Assembly (NCBI GenBank): GCA_037783415.1
Contig: JAZGTN010000016.1
Span: forward strand, 5,701,001-5,765,000
DNA length: 64,000 bases
Source: Leptasterias polaris
Taxonomy: Eukaryota > Echinodermata > Asteroidea > Forcipulatida > Asteriidae
Direction of reading: 5' to 3'
The notes beneath the pieces are model-generated. The model did not search any database, had not been told where the DNA came from, and saw only the letters and a program-made list of their open reading frames with translations. Positions 24,842-38,190 of this stretch are shown here, piece after piece; position 1 is the first letter of the stretch, and each line of letters starts with the position of its first letter. The position numbers and the translations under genes are program-made.

Positions 24842-27800
24842 ATGGCGTCCATGACCACCGACGACAACGTGAACAAATGGGAGACCGTCTCGAAGAAGAA
24901 GAAAGCGACTTCCTCTGACAAAAAAGCGGCAAGGAAAAACTTTGCAAATGTTGCTCCCACCCTGGATGTTGCGAGTAAGTTTACGTGAATTAATTCGGGA
25001 CCGTTGGAGAAATTATTTCAACTTTCTTTCAATCAAACTGCTGACGAGTGAGTGTGACGGCACAGAATTTTCCCAGCCATATGTTTCTAATTCTAGCCCC
25101 ATTAGTGCCAATACTCTGGACTTCCTCTGCTCCTTGCTTGGCCCTATGCCCATGTATCGTAGGACGCCCTGTATTCAGGGCGTCCCTGAAATCGAGGCAA
25201 ATCTGTTACCTCTCTGTGCGCGATGTAAACAGTCCCTAGATACAATTTTTGTGGTTTGACTTGCCAAGCAAAGAGTCTCCTCTCATTTGACCAAAACTTA
25301 GAAACATGTAAGGCTCCACTGGTTAGTTGCACTTGTAAATGCAAAAAGTTGTGGTATTTTAGGCATTTCTGCAAGTACAAAAATATGTCATACTGTCGGG
25401 GCCATAAAAAAAAAAATTCCCACCGAAAAAGTTTCATCAAACACTTTTTCAATTCACAATTCACGATGATCAAATCATGTGACTGAACATTCTGCTGAGC
25501 ATTCTGGGGGGAAAAAATACAGAGGCTTAAAGAAGCCACGTGCCTTATATCATTTTCTAATAGTCTGGGTATTTTTTTTTTTTAACACTCTATCATTTTT
25601 GTTATTAATATTAAAATTTAAACTTCAGCTTTGTGATTCGATTATCACTGTTTATTTATATGCTTTATTATAAATGTTAAGAAACATAAAAAGACACAAA
25701 ACAAAATAAAAATAAGATTTGAAAGCCAAGAATTATTTACATTTTTTTATTTATATTTTTTTTTAAAGTTTTTGAAAAATACCATGGTTATTTTTAAAAC
25801 TAAATAAAAAAAAAAGTTGAATAAAATGAAGAAAACTGCTGGCTATAGAGTCATACACAAAGTCTCACAGAACACTTGTAGTCACTGCAGATGTTTCTTC
25901 CACGTATGGCTTCACCCGGACACCATACTTTCTTGTTTGCATCGAAAACAGGTCAAACTCAAAACAAATGGGACGCTATTGAAGTCATCAAAGATCGGTG
26001 CGTGGTGTGAAAGTTTCAATGTCCATCACGTTTTAATATATGTTTGCATATTTCTTATAAACAAAAGAAGGTAATTAGGGCATCAGTTGATTATGGAATA
26101 TTTTTATTTGTTTTCAATTCAAAGAAAAAGGCATACATGTACTACATCGAAAACCGGACAGGGGAGGATACCTCCAGGAGGTGAAATAATTTTTCGAATA
26201 GAAACTCACGTTTTTATGCCGAGATTTTTTCTCCAGTTGTCACCTATTGTAGCTCATTTGTGACATTAACTTAAAATGTGCGCGCGCGCTCGTTTTGGTG
26301 TAATTTTATGAAGAAAATCTGAGGCGTTATCTGACACGATTTGACTGCCCGGCATCCATGTTGTTTTACCGGGCAGTCAAATCGTGTCAGTAACGCCTCA
26401 GATTTTCTTCATAAATTACACCAAAACGAGCGCGCACATTTTCGTCTTAATGTGCTGTCCACAAATGAGCTACAAAAATAAGTGACAACTGGCATGACTG
26501 GGGAAAAAATCTCGGCATAGAAACGTGAGTTTCTATTAGAAAAATTATTTCACCTCCTGGAGGTACATGGGCGTAAGGCCAAGGATCGGAGGAAGTCCTA
26601 GAGTATTGGCACTATTATTGGGGCTAGTTTCTGTTCAGTTGCCCAAATTATCGGTCATGCCATTTTATTTTTAGTTTTTTTAGTTTCTACTTCCATGACT
26701 TGGCTACAATTCCGAATCCGTATCCTGCCACCACTTTATCTCACTTAATTTAGGTCAAATTGTATCCTTACCAGTCCAGAAGGGTCGACAGAATGTATAC
26801 AGAGAGGCACAGGCACTTTTATTTGACCCCAAAAAGTGGTTTCCATCCTCCCGACAGTTACACAGACCGGACGGTTTTTATTATTAGAGCCACGGCGGGT
26901 GCATAGGTAGGTATTTGGTAGGCCTGTGTATCCATTGTCGGTCATTTTCATTTTTTCAAAAAGATGCCAAATCCAACTGCCACTTTTTCTCTCATCATCA
27001 TGACCAAAAGAAGTTAGACCTACCAAAAGATTTTGTTTTGTTTACATAAGTAAAAATGTGGTGATCGTATTTCAGAATTTTCATTTTTGTTACCAACAAC
27101 TCTTCAGAGAGTGATACAGAGTTGTGTGCAGGCAATGTACTCCTAGGTGAACTGTAAAAAAAATCTCAAGTAGGAAGGGTTGCTTTGTTACCAATTCCGA
27201 CCTTTACAGCCTGAGTATTAATTAGTTGTTTACATTCTTCCCCCCAGGCCCTGTAAAGGAATCAGAGACTGTCTTTGATGCCTTTAGTGCCAAGAATAAT
27301 GTACAGCCATCAAACTCCTCTCCAACGGACAGCCCTCCAAAGAAGAAGGCTGGTGGAGACACCCAGTCCTCTAAGAAGGTCAGCGGGCAACAGAAGAAGA
27401 AAAAGGAGACAACTAAGAAGGGATTTGAGAGCTTGGTGGATGCATTGAAGGCACTTGATCCTAAGGAGGTGAAGGCAGAGCTCAATGATGTCCAGAACAG
27501 GTGTCCAGATGCTCCCTCGGTATGTGAGCTACATAGAGGATCTTGATTTTTGAAGTACGATTGAAGAGGATTGGGAGATGTCTTCAAACCCCCTCCTGAA
27601 AACAAACAAACAAACAAACAAAAAACAAACAAACAACAATTTGCAAGGGTAATATATGAAAGAGCGTTCTTCTATAGCGCATTTCAGGACCACAGGAACT
27701 CTCAATGCACTTTACTGCTTAGTACATGAAGATGTGATTTGTTAAGAGATCTGGTTGTTTTTTTATTTTTATGATCTTCCCAACAAGGGAACTTGGCAAA

Positions 27801-30800
27801 GCTCCCACAAGAGGATATAAGCGCTAACCTGGCAACAGCCAATCTCTCTCTTGCAAACATTGGTTTATCGTCTATGATTATAGAATTACACTTAAATTTT
27901 TTAGATGACAATACTTATTTTAGTCTTTGTGAAATCAGCAGTTAGCTTGGCCGGATTCAAACCCACAACCTTGTGGTTGTAAGTCCTGCAGTCTAACCAC
28001 TTGACCACGTGACACATTGAATACCCAACTTATAGGGGTTTTTTCCCCAATAATTTGGTATAGTGTCTTTTTAATATCAAATTTTACAATGACTGATTTA
28101 GTTTGTCAGCAAAAATTGCATTTAACTTCTTTTAAAAATGTACCAAATTATAATCACAACTTCTTCAAACTTACTGTTTTTCTTTTTTGTAGTTGTGGCT
28201 TGGTGACATCGTAAGCTTCATGAATAAAAAGTTACTAACGAAGGAATCTGATCTGGTGTTTAGTGATCAAGCACCAAGTAAGTTTTGTTTTTGGTACTTC
28301 TTTTCTCTTCTAATGTGCAGTACAATTTAGGTTTACAGCTTGGATTTTGATGGAGGCTTTGTTGCCTTGGTCGTTACCTTGAGAGACCTGAAGATTTCTC
28401 AAAGCTTTGCAAAAAGTAAATCACTCTGAAGAAACAAAATTCTCTGACCACAGCAAGTCATTTTACAAGATGTTACTCAAATTAAAAGGTGTAATACATT
28501 CGAGGGTTTATGGATGAGTAGATTCAATCATTTGGTTTACTTTGCAGAATACACACAGTACAACAAACCTGGGGAAATTTCATCAAAATTTGCAGTAAAT
28601 TGTTTGAGATAACACCACATTATTGATTGTATGTTACGTCAGGGATTTTATGCACATTTATTCTTGCTTATTGTGCGAAATCTAAAACAGAACTAAGTTG
28701 TTTGGGGAAAATTTTCTAAGGGTAGTATTTGAAATTTTATAATTTTTGTATCATTCACGTATTTATTACAGCATAGGTTATTATTGTAGTCTTGGCAGTG
28801 AATTATTTCCCTTGTATAGCAGAGCAAACTGCTACAAAATTGTACCAGTTGCTACTCAAAAGTTACTACTTAATATTAGCATTAGCATTATGTTCAGTCT
28901 AAATGTTTTGCTATGGAACATTGCTGTATAAAACCATTGTGTGCTTTGTACATTGACAGACTATCCACTGGGAAAGATGAGCAAACACCTATTGGACTGT
29001 CTCAATGCTACCTTGAAGAGCTATAATAAAGACATGCTGAAGGCTTTCTTTGACTACTGCATCAGGGAACTGGCTAATGAAGCTGGCAAAGGTATAGTAA
29101 TTAGTGTTCTACATCTCATCATAGTGTATACTATAACTGTAATGATTACTGATGCTCATTGTACTAAAAGAGACCTGACTATTTTCCCACTCGGCTTCGA
29201 TTTGATTACATTGATTTGAATTTGAATTGGATTTGAGAGAAACAAGACAACTGGGCCATGTTGAGCTGAAATAGCCATGTGCTGATTGTTACATGCTTGG
29301 TTAGAAACATTTTACACTTTGAGGCAGTATCCTAATTAGCGGCTACAGCTACTGCTATGACTGTGCTAAAGGTGTTGCTGAAGACGTACTATACTTCAAT
29401 GCATAATGACACGATGATCCAGCTGTAGCAATCGCTGTGTTTACCCATTCATCAGAGCCCTGTTTTGGTTACATTAATTATGAGCTAAGAAATTCAAGAT
29501 GGCTGATCAAAGTCAGTTGTTACCCTCATTAACATACCTTGATAATTCCTAAATGTTTGTTGTGTTTCACATTTAGATCCATCTTCAGTTAACGGCTACC
29601 GTGTCTTCATCCAGCTCATCGCATCAAAAAATCCAGATTTTGTCACGGATTCCATGGAACTTGTAAGTTTTCTTTGTTAAAAGACATACCAATTTTTTAA
29701 AATACTTTTAAACCCAGTACTCAATTGCATTTTTTATTTTTATTTTTGTTAACAACTTTTGTCTCCTATTTTTGTTTGTCCATAGTACCTCAACATGGTG
29801 AAACGGAAACAGAACGACAAAGCTCACTGCTTGTCCGTACTTTGGTCGTGTGCTCAGGCAGGGTACAATAACCCTGTCATAGGTCTGAAAGGTATGTGGC
29901 TAAAGTTACTGCAATGTTTAATGGTAGGGTCATAGATTGGTTTTTGTCAACGTAATGCTTATAATTTACAGGCAAAATATTTAAAGAAACATTAAAAGTC
30001 ACAAGTGAAAGTTTCAGCTGAGTAAAGTGTCTACTTGCTGAAAAAACAGCAAAATACTGTCACACTGGTTTTTGCACACGAACTTAAATCCATTGACGCT
30101 TAGCAAGGTGACACTGCATCTCTGGCCACAGCATTCACGAACAAACACTAACCCTTAGAAATCTGAGAAAATCATATTGAAATGTTTTGGGATGAAACAC
30201 TATCCAAATCATATTAATTCGAAGGGAATCCTTTCTCAAAATAGTTTATGCTATCAGCAGCTGCAGTGCTTCTCACCAAGAAAGGTTTTATGGTCATTTT
30301 AGGGGGGGGGGGGTATTAACCAATCTATGAACCTACCTTTTAGGGTGTTTTTGCTAGAGAAGTGGGCCTAACGTCATGACACTGTTTGAGATGGTTAGTG
30401 TAGAGGTTCTTGTATTGTATGATATATTTATTTCATTGCACTCTTCTTTCAGTTTGGTGTGGGTTGATGTTGCCTCTACTGGGAGTCAAACCAGCATCTG
30501 CCTATGCCATGGCTTACCTGGACAGAATCCTCAAGTAAGAACATAATTTATCAATTTGAGGCATTGCATGGTGAGGTATCAATGTATATTTGGTTTGCGG
30601 TAACACCATGGTGTTACCGCAAACCAAATATACAATATTTATCAAAACAAACTAATTTGCTAAGAAAAATTATCCCAGAATCAATCAAAAACAATGTTCT
30701 TTACAGGGTTCTTCCCAGGATTTTTCAAAACTGGGGGCATTCTGGACCCAAGTTTTTGAAGTTTGTTTTCTACTTGGTGGAAAAGTTGGGGAAAGTACTG

Positions 30801-33800
30801 AGTATACAGTGCGTAATACAGATAGGTGTAAGGACACAAACCAAACAATATATATATTTTTATTGTCTACCTTTTCAGACAGAAGATGGATAAAGAAAAG
30901 GCTCATGCAGTCCTGGGACCCAATCAGTTCTTTCCAATCCTGGACTTTGTCTTCACTCCTGGAATCTCATTGTCTGCTCAGTAAGTCTTTTTTTTCTTCT
31001 GTCAAAGTATAAACTTGCCATCAAAGGAAGAAAGATAAAACGGTATAAATGTGTTTTCCTTTTGTGGTGATCTAAAAAGTCAGCAAATGCCCTAAATGTT
31101 ATCACTCAGTAAATTAAACTTTCCATTAAAGGAAGAAAGATAAAACTAATGTGTAAAACCTCTAGTCTGCAATGCTCTAAATCTTACACCCGGGAAGTTC
31201 AAGGATATCATCTTCAAGGGGATACTGCTTTCCAATTTCAGACACCAAGGAAATTCTAGTAGGAAAGAGGAATCACAATTGTAATGTAGACCAAGTAAAG
31301 ATTCTGCAAATTGTCAAAAAAGGAAAGTAGGGAGGTGACAGTTGTCATTAAGAGTTCAATTCAACAGAATTGTTAATTGCCTTGACATGTTGAGTCCGTT
31401 TATTTTGCAATTTGTTTGTAAGATCAGCCTGCAAAAGCTTGATCAGTCTAGTTTTCTTTAAGGAATAGTTTTATTTTTCCAACTTGCCAACTTTCTGTTT
31501 TTCCTGCAGACTGCAGAAACAACTCATGCGGCACTACTCTAAGTTAAAGGTAACACTATTGCATTATGTATATACCTAATTCCTAGCTCCAGTCTGTAGA
31601 TGTTACTTTTCCTTGGGGCCTAACAAAAAATACTTTTGTTTCTGTAATATGTTGAGGGGAAAAGAGTGTCGGGAAATTTGTTTACATGTGCACACAAACA
31701 ACAAATTTCATTGATCACAAAGAAATTGACCTACCTGCTATTGTTTTGTTATTAACTCATTTTGCCGAATGGAATATGAAAGAATTCTTACATTTTTTTG
31801 AAACAATATTCGATCAAATGTTTATAACAGAGAGTCCAACAGTTTGGTTGATGAGTAACCATGTAGTGTCGGATTTTGTTAGAGTGAGGAAGGATCTTAG
31901 TGAACCACTCTAGGGAGATTGGGTAGATCAAAGAAGGTGGGGGTAATATGTTAGTATTTCCTAGGGAAATGGTTGGCTGTATTTTTTATGTTTAATGCAG
32001 TTTTTCATAACACATTTCAATTTTTACATACTTTTGTCATTTTGAAAGCTTTTCAAACACTTATAGTTTCATCCTATGTTTATTTTTAGAGTATGGCCTT
32101 CGGATCTCACCCTGAGACAAGCCTACGCCATTTCTTTCCATCGCTATTAGCGAGGGCGACCACAAATTGCCCGGAACCAATGAAAACAGAGGTAAGACAC
32201 CAGTGAAGATGTCGGGATTCAGATTTCTCACCTGATTTTCTGAGTTAAATGTGATATGAGACACAATCCTGTATGGTCATTTTAAAGATAGCTCAGTTGG
32301 TGGAGCGCAGGCACGTTCATCTGGAGGTTGCAGGTTCAACTCCCACTTAGTCAATTTTTCTTTGTTCAACCCAACATTGTTTAAAATTTACCCACTAAGT
32401 TTTCCTTGTGGTTTATTACTTGGTCATCGTAAGCATGAAACACCTCATGGTGATAAATGTGACGAGAAGCTTTAAATTTAGATGCTCTACTTTTTCAGTC
32501 TAAACATTTTGAGAATCACAATTATTTAATAATTTAAATCTTGGTTAGAGGTAGGGTCATCATTTGTTTTTTGTCAATATAATGCTGATTTAAAGTCACT
32601 TGTGGAATACAGTGCCTATTTGTTGAGAAAACAGCAAAAAAATCACTGTATTTTCATAAATGATTTTGAGTCCACCCACATTTAGCGAGGTGACAGCGGG
32701 TACCAACTGCATTTTCTGGCCATATTTAGGGCAGCAGTTAACGGAAACGACGGAAATTACAAAAGTTCTCTGTTGGTGATATTCAAACTTGTTGACATAC
32801 TTTTATTGATTTCTAATAAACGGGAACACTTCAGACAAAACAATTTTGCAGAATGAAAATTACCCGATTTCTATTCTTTATTTTAGCTGTTGACTACCTT
32901 GGTGATGTGTTTGAGTACTGACCATCACTGCTTCAGTAAATGGCGCCAAATGTACGATGGTCACCTAACACAGTCTAGTGTGCTTATGAATCACATGTTG
33001 TCATCGTGGGATAAAGTACAGAAAAAGGTACAATATTTAGGTTCTTCTTTATATACTCATTGCAGCTCTGGCTAACTCTCCAGCGACCATTATGTTTTTA
33101 TGCACACAACCGGTTAATCAAGGACTTGACTCGGTAAATCAAGGACTTCTCTTTGTTCATTCCTTTGTTTGGGCATGGGTGTGCTTCGTTGTTAATATTT
33201 TGATACATGCCAAGTGGCCTGTGGGCCATGATTTGGTGGGTTTTTTATAAACAAATCTGAACCTAAAATCTACTCTTGAATATCTTGATCGACATTAAAA
33301 AAATTCAAAGTTTTTTGTTTACATTTCAATTTGGAGACACAGGTTTCTTTGTTTGTATTTAAATTTGCCAATAATGAACTATCTGTTATTTCTCCTTCTT
33401 GTAGTTACCATGGCAGTTGTTGAAAGAGACCATCCGTGCATTCCATCTAACCAATGAAGACATGGCAAGCACAAGGAATGGCAAAACAGAGCATGAACAG
33501 TGTAAACTAGCATGCAAGGTAAACTGCTTTTCTGTTACTAGAAATCAGTTGGATTTACTAAGAAAAAAACAACTATTTTCAGGGGTCTGATATCTCAGGA
33601 CTTGTCTTGATTTCAGTATTTTTTCAAAGATCTTTCTTTGTCTTGAAATGAACATACATTCCAAGAGAGAAAACTGTAACCCTTTGGTGTCAAACCTGTT
33701 TTCTTATGTTTAATTCTTGAAGTCAAGTTGCTTCATCTCTGTGAGACCAAGAAGAGATCTCAACTTATTTAGAGAATATTTCATGTTTGTACAATCTATA

Positions 33801-36800
33801 GCAGTACAACACAGAGAATGCTGAGCTCAATGGTCATTTATGTCTGTTGTACACGCCCTCTATGTCAGCTGTGGACATAAGAATATCAGTACCATGTGAC
33901 ATGCCTGTGTGGTTAAATTAACCAGATCAACTATTAAATGGGAAAGCTGAAATTTGCCACACAGCTAAAAATGGCAGCACGCATAAACAGCCCCGAAGCA
34001 GATACACACATATAACTATAAAACACCCAGGGGTTTCATTTCTATGGTACAATCACATTCCTCTTTGTTTTAAGAATACCTGCTGCCATCACTGTCATAT
34101 TTAACATGTTCTAAAGCAACAATGTTTACAAATTCTCTTTATAATGAAAAAGGACCAGACTACTCTAGTTGATCATCTATCCTTGTCTATCAATCAGATA
34201 TTATTGAGTTGTGTGATTTGATTTTACTGTTGTCAGGAGTTGCTTGAACGAATGAGTGGTTTTGAGTTCCCCTGGAGGGGTGTACTCACCACAGTAGCCC
34301 TGGCTGTCATCACCCTTATTGCCTTTGATATTTATAGTCACAAAGGTTTCCATGGTAAGTTATCCACTTTATATCATTCTCCTAACGGCTTCACTCCACA
34401 AACACCATGCTCCTCAACATCCCTTATTCTTTGGGAGACCGTTCTTTTGACATGCCGAACTATCTGCCTGGAATTGTCTTCCATTGAACCTCACACAAGC
34501 AGATATTATCTCCAGCTTCATCTAACCGGAAACTCACTTGTTTCAGTCTAGGCATTAAGTACCCTAGTTAGCAGAGTTCTTTATTTAATGGCACAGGAGT
34601 GTCAGTTTTTGACAGACATAGAACACTACGATACAAATGTCCATTATTATCATTATTACTACTGTTAAGCTAAGTACTGGTAGCACATAAAGACTAACTC
34701 ATTATTTACATAAAAAAACTGCATGAGCTTTATGGTGGTAAACCATATTAAAGTTAACACTATCTGGGGGAAAGTTTTTTATTAAACCTCTTTGTTTACT
34801 TCATTTTTACAGGTTCCCTGACTCAGACATTTTTTGAACGATCAGGAATTGCAGCAGTTTGCAAGCAAGCCTCAACAAAAATTAGTTTTTACCTTGGCCT
34901 TGCCTTCGAGTAAGTATATATTAACCCTCTTACTGTTGGTATAATATTTCCAGCAAGTTGGCAAACTATATATAGACCATTTGACCTGTGACATCACATG
35001 TTTACAAAAGAGCCACAGAGCCTGGACTTCCTGCAGGCACAGTTTGTACACAGCTCAATGGGAGAATACAATAAATCTTATGTTTTATGGAGATTGCACT
35101 GTCTGATTTTTCTCAACTTTTGATTTGAAGAAAGGGGGGACATCTCAAAAGCTGTACAGCTGTTGCTTTTGTAAATTTTGAATTTATGTAAAAAATATGA
35201 CACAAAATGTAAATTTTCCCATATGGCCTGTGTAGTATCTTGCCTGTCAGGAAATGCATTAGAATGTACAAGGTCACTACTCTGTAAACAAAGGTAACAT
35301 GGTCTATACCCATTAAAATTTATGGGTTTTGTAAGATGGCACAACTGTGCACAGAACTGACTGTTTACATATGTGTACTGTGAGTGCATTCACATAGTGA
35401 TATCATATTGCAGGTTGGCATAGTTTAGCATGTCGTGGCCGAGCGGTCTAGCGCATCGGACTTGAGTTCTGGTGGCTAAGTCATCAGAGTGTGAGTTTGA
35501 TTCCTGGTCATGAAACTTGTGTCCTTGAGCAAGGCAATTCACCATAATTGCTTCACTTAACCCAGGTATATTAATGGGAACCTGAGAGGGCTGAGACAGT
35601 ATCGTGTTGGATTAACCCCTTTGCACTTATTATAAGCAGCTTGGGGGTTGTATGCTCCCCAGGGAGTTAAACAAGTTTGGGGAGTGGTCTAAAAGTATGC
35701 CTGATGAACAGGGATAATAATGCTGTAAGTGGCTTTGATGTAGCTACTAATATTTCAAGTGGTTGCAATTGCGTATTTTTGCTGTCAATACATTTTTTCC
35801 ATTTCATATTCCTATTTTAATCTTTGATTTTCTGTCAAGATCCAGAGAGTATTTTGACATTTTTCTTTGTGCTATTTAATATTCTTTCTTTACCTTGTGA
35901 GACAGACCACCTATCTATCTTTTATTTTAATTATTCCCTTTGTTTATATTCATAGGATGTCTTTTAGTTATTTCCAAATATAAGTTACAAACCTACTGCA
36001 GTGATACAAACAATTTTACTGCTGTATTGAAGAAGTATATTTGCTTTTGATAATTTCCACACTACCTCTTCCTGTGCTTTACAATTTTGTTTTGTATCAA
36101 TTCAGATGGGCATCTATAAATATACCCATCTACTACGTAGAGGCTGCTGAGTTCTGTGGGCCCTACCTCATTCTACTGAAGGAGAAACTTTACACCTTGT
36201 TTATCTACCTTGGGGAAGTGACCGCGCCCGTTTGGGTGTGGCTCGGACAGAATATCCCTGTTGCTCTTGAATGGGTAATGAATGGATTAGTTTTCCAACT
36301 CTTGTAACGATATATACTTATGTTATTGTTTTATTTAAATTTAAATATATATGAACACATATGGGGGTGGATAATTTGATTGGATGTTCTACTCAAAGGT
36401 AACCACAGCATTTGCCTAGAACTGAAAAACTTGCTGAGCATAAAATAATTTCCAGCCAAAATTATTACCGCCCCAAATGTCAAAATGGAACAGGAAAAAT
36501 TGTCTGATCACCAAGGATCACTAGTGTAATCAGTATTCGATATTGCTATTGCACTCGGGGAACAAGACATCGTAATTATGGTCGATCTTCTTAGGATCTT
36601 AATTTTCACAAGGATTTGAAAAGCTGATTTAGTGTTTGTAGTATATTTTTTTGAATTATTCTGCATTTAAATAAACCACTTTATTATCATCACATTGATT
36701 TATAAATGACTGATTCCCCTATGTTGACAGATCAAAGCCCAGATCCCCATCATACTGGATGTCATCTGGAGTTACCTGATAGCAGCATGGGACTTCATTT

Positions 36801-37176
36801 CACCACACCTCATTGCCTTTTGGACAACCGTCTCTCCTTACCTAGAGAACCTATGGGATGGGATCCTTTACTACTCCGTCTTAATCTGGACAGCTGCCTT
36901 GCCGTACCTGAGAGCAGTGTACCAATGGTTACAGCAGCTGGTGAAGTAAGTGTACATACCGTCTAGTCTCGTATTCAAGATGCATTTCAACATTGTTGTG
37001 GAAACACTTATGGTGGTAACCTTTTTACAATGTTGTAGGTTTTGGGGAACAAAATCTTGATAAAGAGAAACACCATTAACAACTGTATTAAATATGTTTT
37101 TACTTTTTTTGAAATACACAAAGTTTAAATTTGTATTTTTCTTTCTGTTCTGTTTTTCTTTGATAGTACATCGTAG
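24842..37176 (+). CDS. TMEM214: Transmembrane protein 214
   Basis: Seventeen coding exons join in frame: 24842-24974, 27248-27519, 28193-28277, 28960-29091, 29577-29662, 29786-29891, 30453-30534, 30879-30980, 31510-31549, 32090-32191, 32887-33027, 33405-33518, 34237-34354, 34813-34909, 36106-36274, 36731-36945, 37167-37176. The product is 667 residues (human 689). The N-terminus is lysine-rich (NKWETVSKKKKATSS, then an Ala-Phe-Ala-Asn-Val-like block). The middle keeps family blocks such as SVLWSCAQAGYNN, WCGLMLPLLGVKP, AYLDRIL, GPNQFFPILDFVF and LMNHMLSSWDKVQKK. Predicted membrane segments lie at about 478-498 (VLTTVALAVITLIAFDIY) and 637-653 (ILYYSVLIWTAALPYL). In vertebrates TMEM214 is an ER membrane protein linked to procaspase-4 recruitment in ER-stress apoptosis; whether that applies here is unknown. 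The last exon holds only the final two residues, completing an Asn, and the stop. Introns carry several inverted-repeat elements and SINEs. Confidence 0.96.
25162..25187. other. small hairpin in TMEM214 intron 1
   Basis: GGACGCCCTG / CAGGGCGTCC inverted arms around a short TATT loop. Function unknown. Confidence 0.6.
26169..26565. mobile_element. 397-bp near-perfect palindromic element with TA edges
   Basis: Arms of about 184 and 197 bp are inverted copies with few mismatches, around a 16-base loop at 26353-26368. Each edge carries TA (26169-26170 and 26564-26565), then the mini-palindrome CCTCCAGGAGG. A (CG)n tract at 26280-26291 sits in the left arm. It lies in TMEM214 intron 1 and would form a very long stem in the pre-mRNA. 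Non-coding MITE. Confidence 0.9.
27655..28018 (-). mobile_element. tRNA-derived SINE in TMEM214 intron 2
   Basis: Read on the minus strand from 28016, it starts with a tRNA-like head: GTGGTCAAGTGGTTAGACTG (A-box-like) and GTGGGTTTGAATCCGG (B-box-like). A body shared with 23285-23480 follows. It ends near 27655 with a LINE-like tail. The head lacks a clean cloverleaf, so it is not a tRNA gene. Confidence 0.65.
29321..29439. mobile_element. family A inverted-repeat element in TMEM214 intron 4
   Basis: It starts GAGGCAGTATCCTAATTAGC and shares CGGCTACAGCTAC, AAGACGTACTATACTTCAATG and ATCCAGCTGTAGC blocks with the 63604-63726 copy. About 120 bp. Confidence 0.65.
29923..30337. mobile_element. inverted-repeat element in TMEM214 intron 6
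   Basis: Ends GGTAGGGTCATAGATTGGTT / AACCAATCTATGAACCTACC form an inverted pair 415 bp apart. A related copy without a clear right end lies at 32550-32720 (shared GTCAATATAATGCT, AAAGTCAC, GAAAACAGCAAAA and AGCGAGGTGACA). A 12-base G run is near 30303. Confidence 0.7.
30583..30634. repeat. 52-bp perfect palindrome in TMEM214 intron 7
   Basis: The sequence is its own reverse complement around CCATGG (centre 30608/30609), with arms containing TTTGCGGTAACACC. A single arm-like copy, TTTGCGGTGACACCATG, occurs at about 14262, so the motif is dispersed. It starts 49 bases after the exon 7 donor. Confidence 0.9.
32285..32370 (+). mobile_element. tRNA-headed SINE fragment
   Basis: TAGCTCAGTTGGTGGAGCGC (A box) and GGTTGCAGGTTCAACTCCC (B box), then TTTTTCTTTGTTCAACCC. 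The same head and following block occur at 62498-62585. The stem pairing of a real tRNA is missing. Confidence 0.6.
32550..32720. mobile_element. copy of the 29923-30337 element
   Basis: It shares GTAGGGTCAT and several internal blocks with the 29923-30337 element, but the right-hand inverted end is degenerate. TMEM214 intron 10. Confidence 0.5.
35430..35750 (+). mobile_element. tRNA-headed SINE in TMEM214 intron 14
   Basis: The head TGTCGTGGCCGAGCGGTCTA and B-box-like GAGTTTGATTCCTGGTC resemble a Leu/Ser-type tRNA. The block ACTTGTGTCCTTGAGCAAGG follows, shared with 60297. The body then diverges from that copy, so it is a different or decayed subfamily. Confidence 0.65.
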
Positions 37177-37394
37177 TAAATGACAGAAGAAGAAGAAGAC
37201 ATTCCATATGTTGAAGTCACAATCTAATCAAGTTATTGTTCTCAGCACGCTGTACAAGATATAAATGATTTCTTGTGAAACTGTAGGAACGGGTTTTAAG
37301 ATAAACGAAATTTGGGCATTTAAAAGAAAACTTATTGTACAATTATTGCCATAAGAAGTTCCTGGATGTAATGAATGCTACAATTTGTATTCCT

Positions 37395-37710
37395 TCAGTC
37401 TTGGTATGGGTGGGTAGTGCGTAAAGTGCTCGCCATTCACCAATGTGGCCTTGGTTCACCCTGCTAAGGCCATATGTGAGTAGAGTTGTGTGTTGGTTCT
37501 CTCCTATGCCATGAGTGTTTTTCTCCTGGCCCTCCGGTTTTCCTCCCTCCGGAAAAATGAAACACTTTCGATCGCAGGCTGTGCTCTGTGGTCATATACA
37601 TTTAGGGGTCGCTGTGGCTGGAACATGTTGTAGCCACGTCCTTCGCAACTCAGCTTCTCAGCTGTAAGTAAGGATGATTAGCCTCCCAAACCACATCTCA
37701 CACATACACA
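37395..37710 (+). mobile_element. SINE downstream of TMEM214
   Basis: It shares GGGTAGTGCGTAAAGTGCTC (head), CACCAATGTGGCC, GGCTGTGCT, ATGTTTTAGCC-like and GTAAGGATGATT blocks, in order, with 54205-54395. Probably in the TMEM214 3' UTR or just past it. Confidence 0.6.
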
Positions 37711-38018
37711 TTGCTTTAAAATGTTTCTTTTTTTTTTTGATTGGGTTTTGTTGTGGCGGGAGGATGGGGATTCTCCAAGTAGTTTCTGGACTCAATGCTT
37801 GCCCCCTATGATTATCATCCTAAACATATCAATGCAAAATATTTACTTCTTATCAATTTTTAATTCTTATTTCTTGTTTCGATTTTGCTTTTGGGTTTTT
37901 GTACATAATTTGATGATTCATTTTCAAATGTTGTACCACTATGAAAAAGCTCTGTTGAAATAACTTTATCATTGGTTTTTGTTTTGTTCTAAAGCTATAA
38001 ATGTATTAATGTTTCGTA

Positions 38019-38190
38019 AGCAGATTGATAAAGCTGTTCAGCAGGAAATATTGCAAGACAAATTGTTTAGCTAAGCAAAAATTAGCAGAGAACCAGTCAT
38101 GAGCAATGTACCCACTAATGTTGCTTTAGCTGGTAACCCTGTTCTGCTAAGTATGATTTGTTTGTGCTAAGCAAATTACAGAATACACCA
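38019..38190. mobile_element. family B inverted-repeat element
   Basis: A diverged copy with AAGCTGTTCAGCAGGAAATA, AGCAGAGAACCAGTC, GCTGGTAACCCTGTTCTGC and TGTGCTAAGCA, in family order. Confidence 0.6.
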
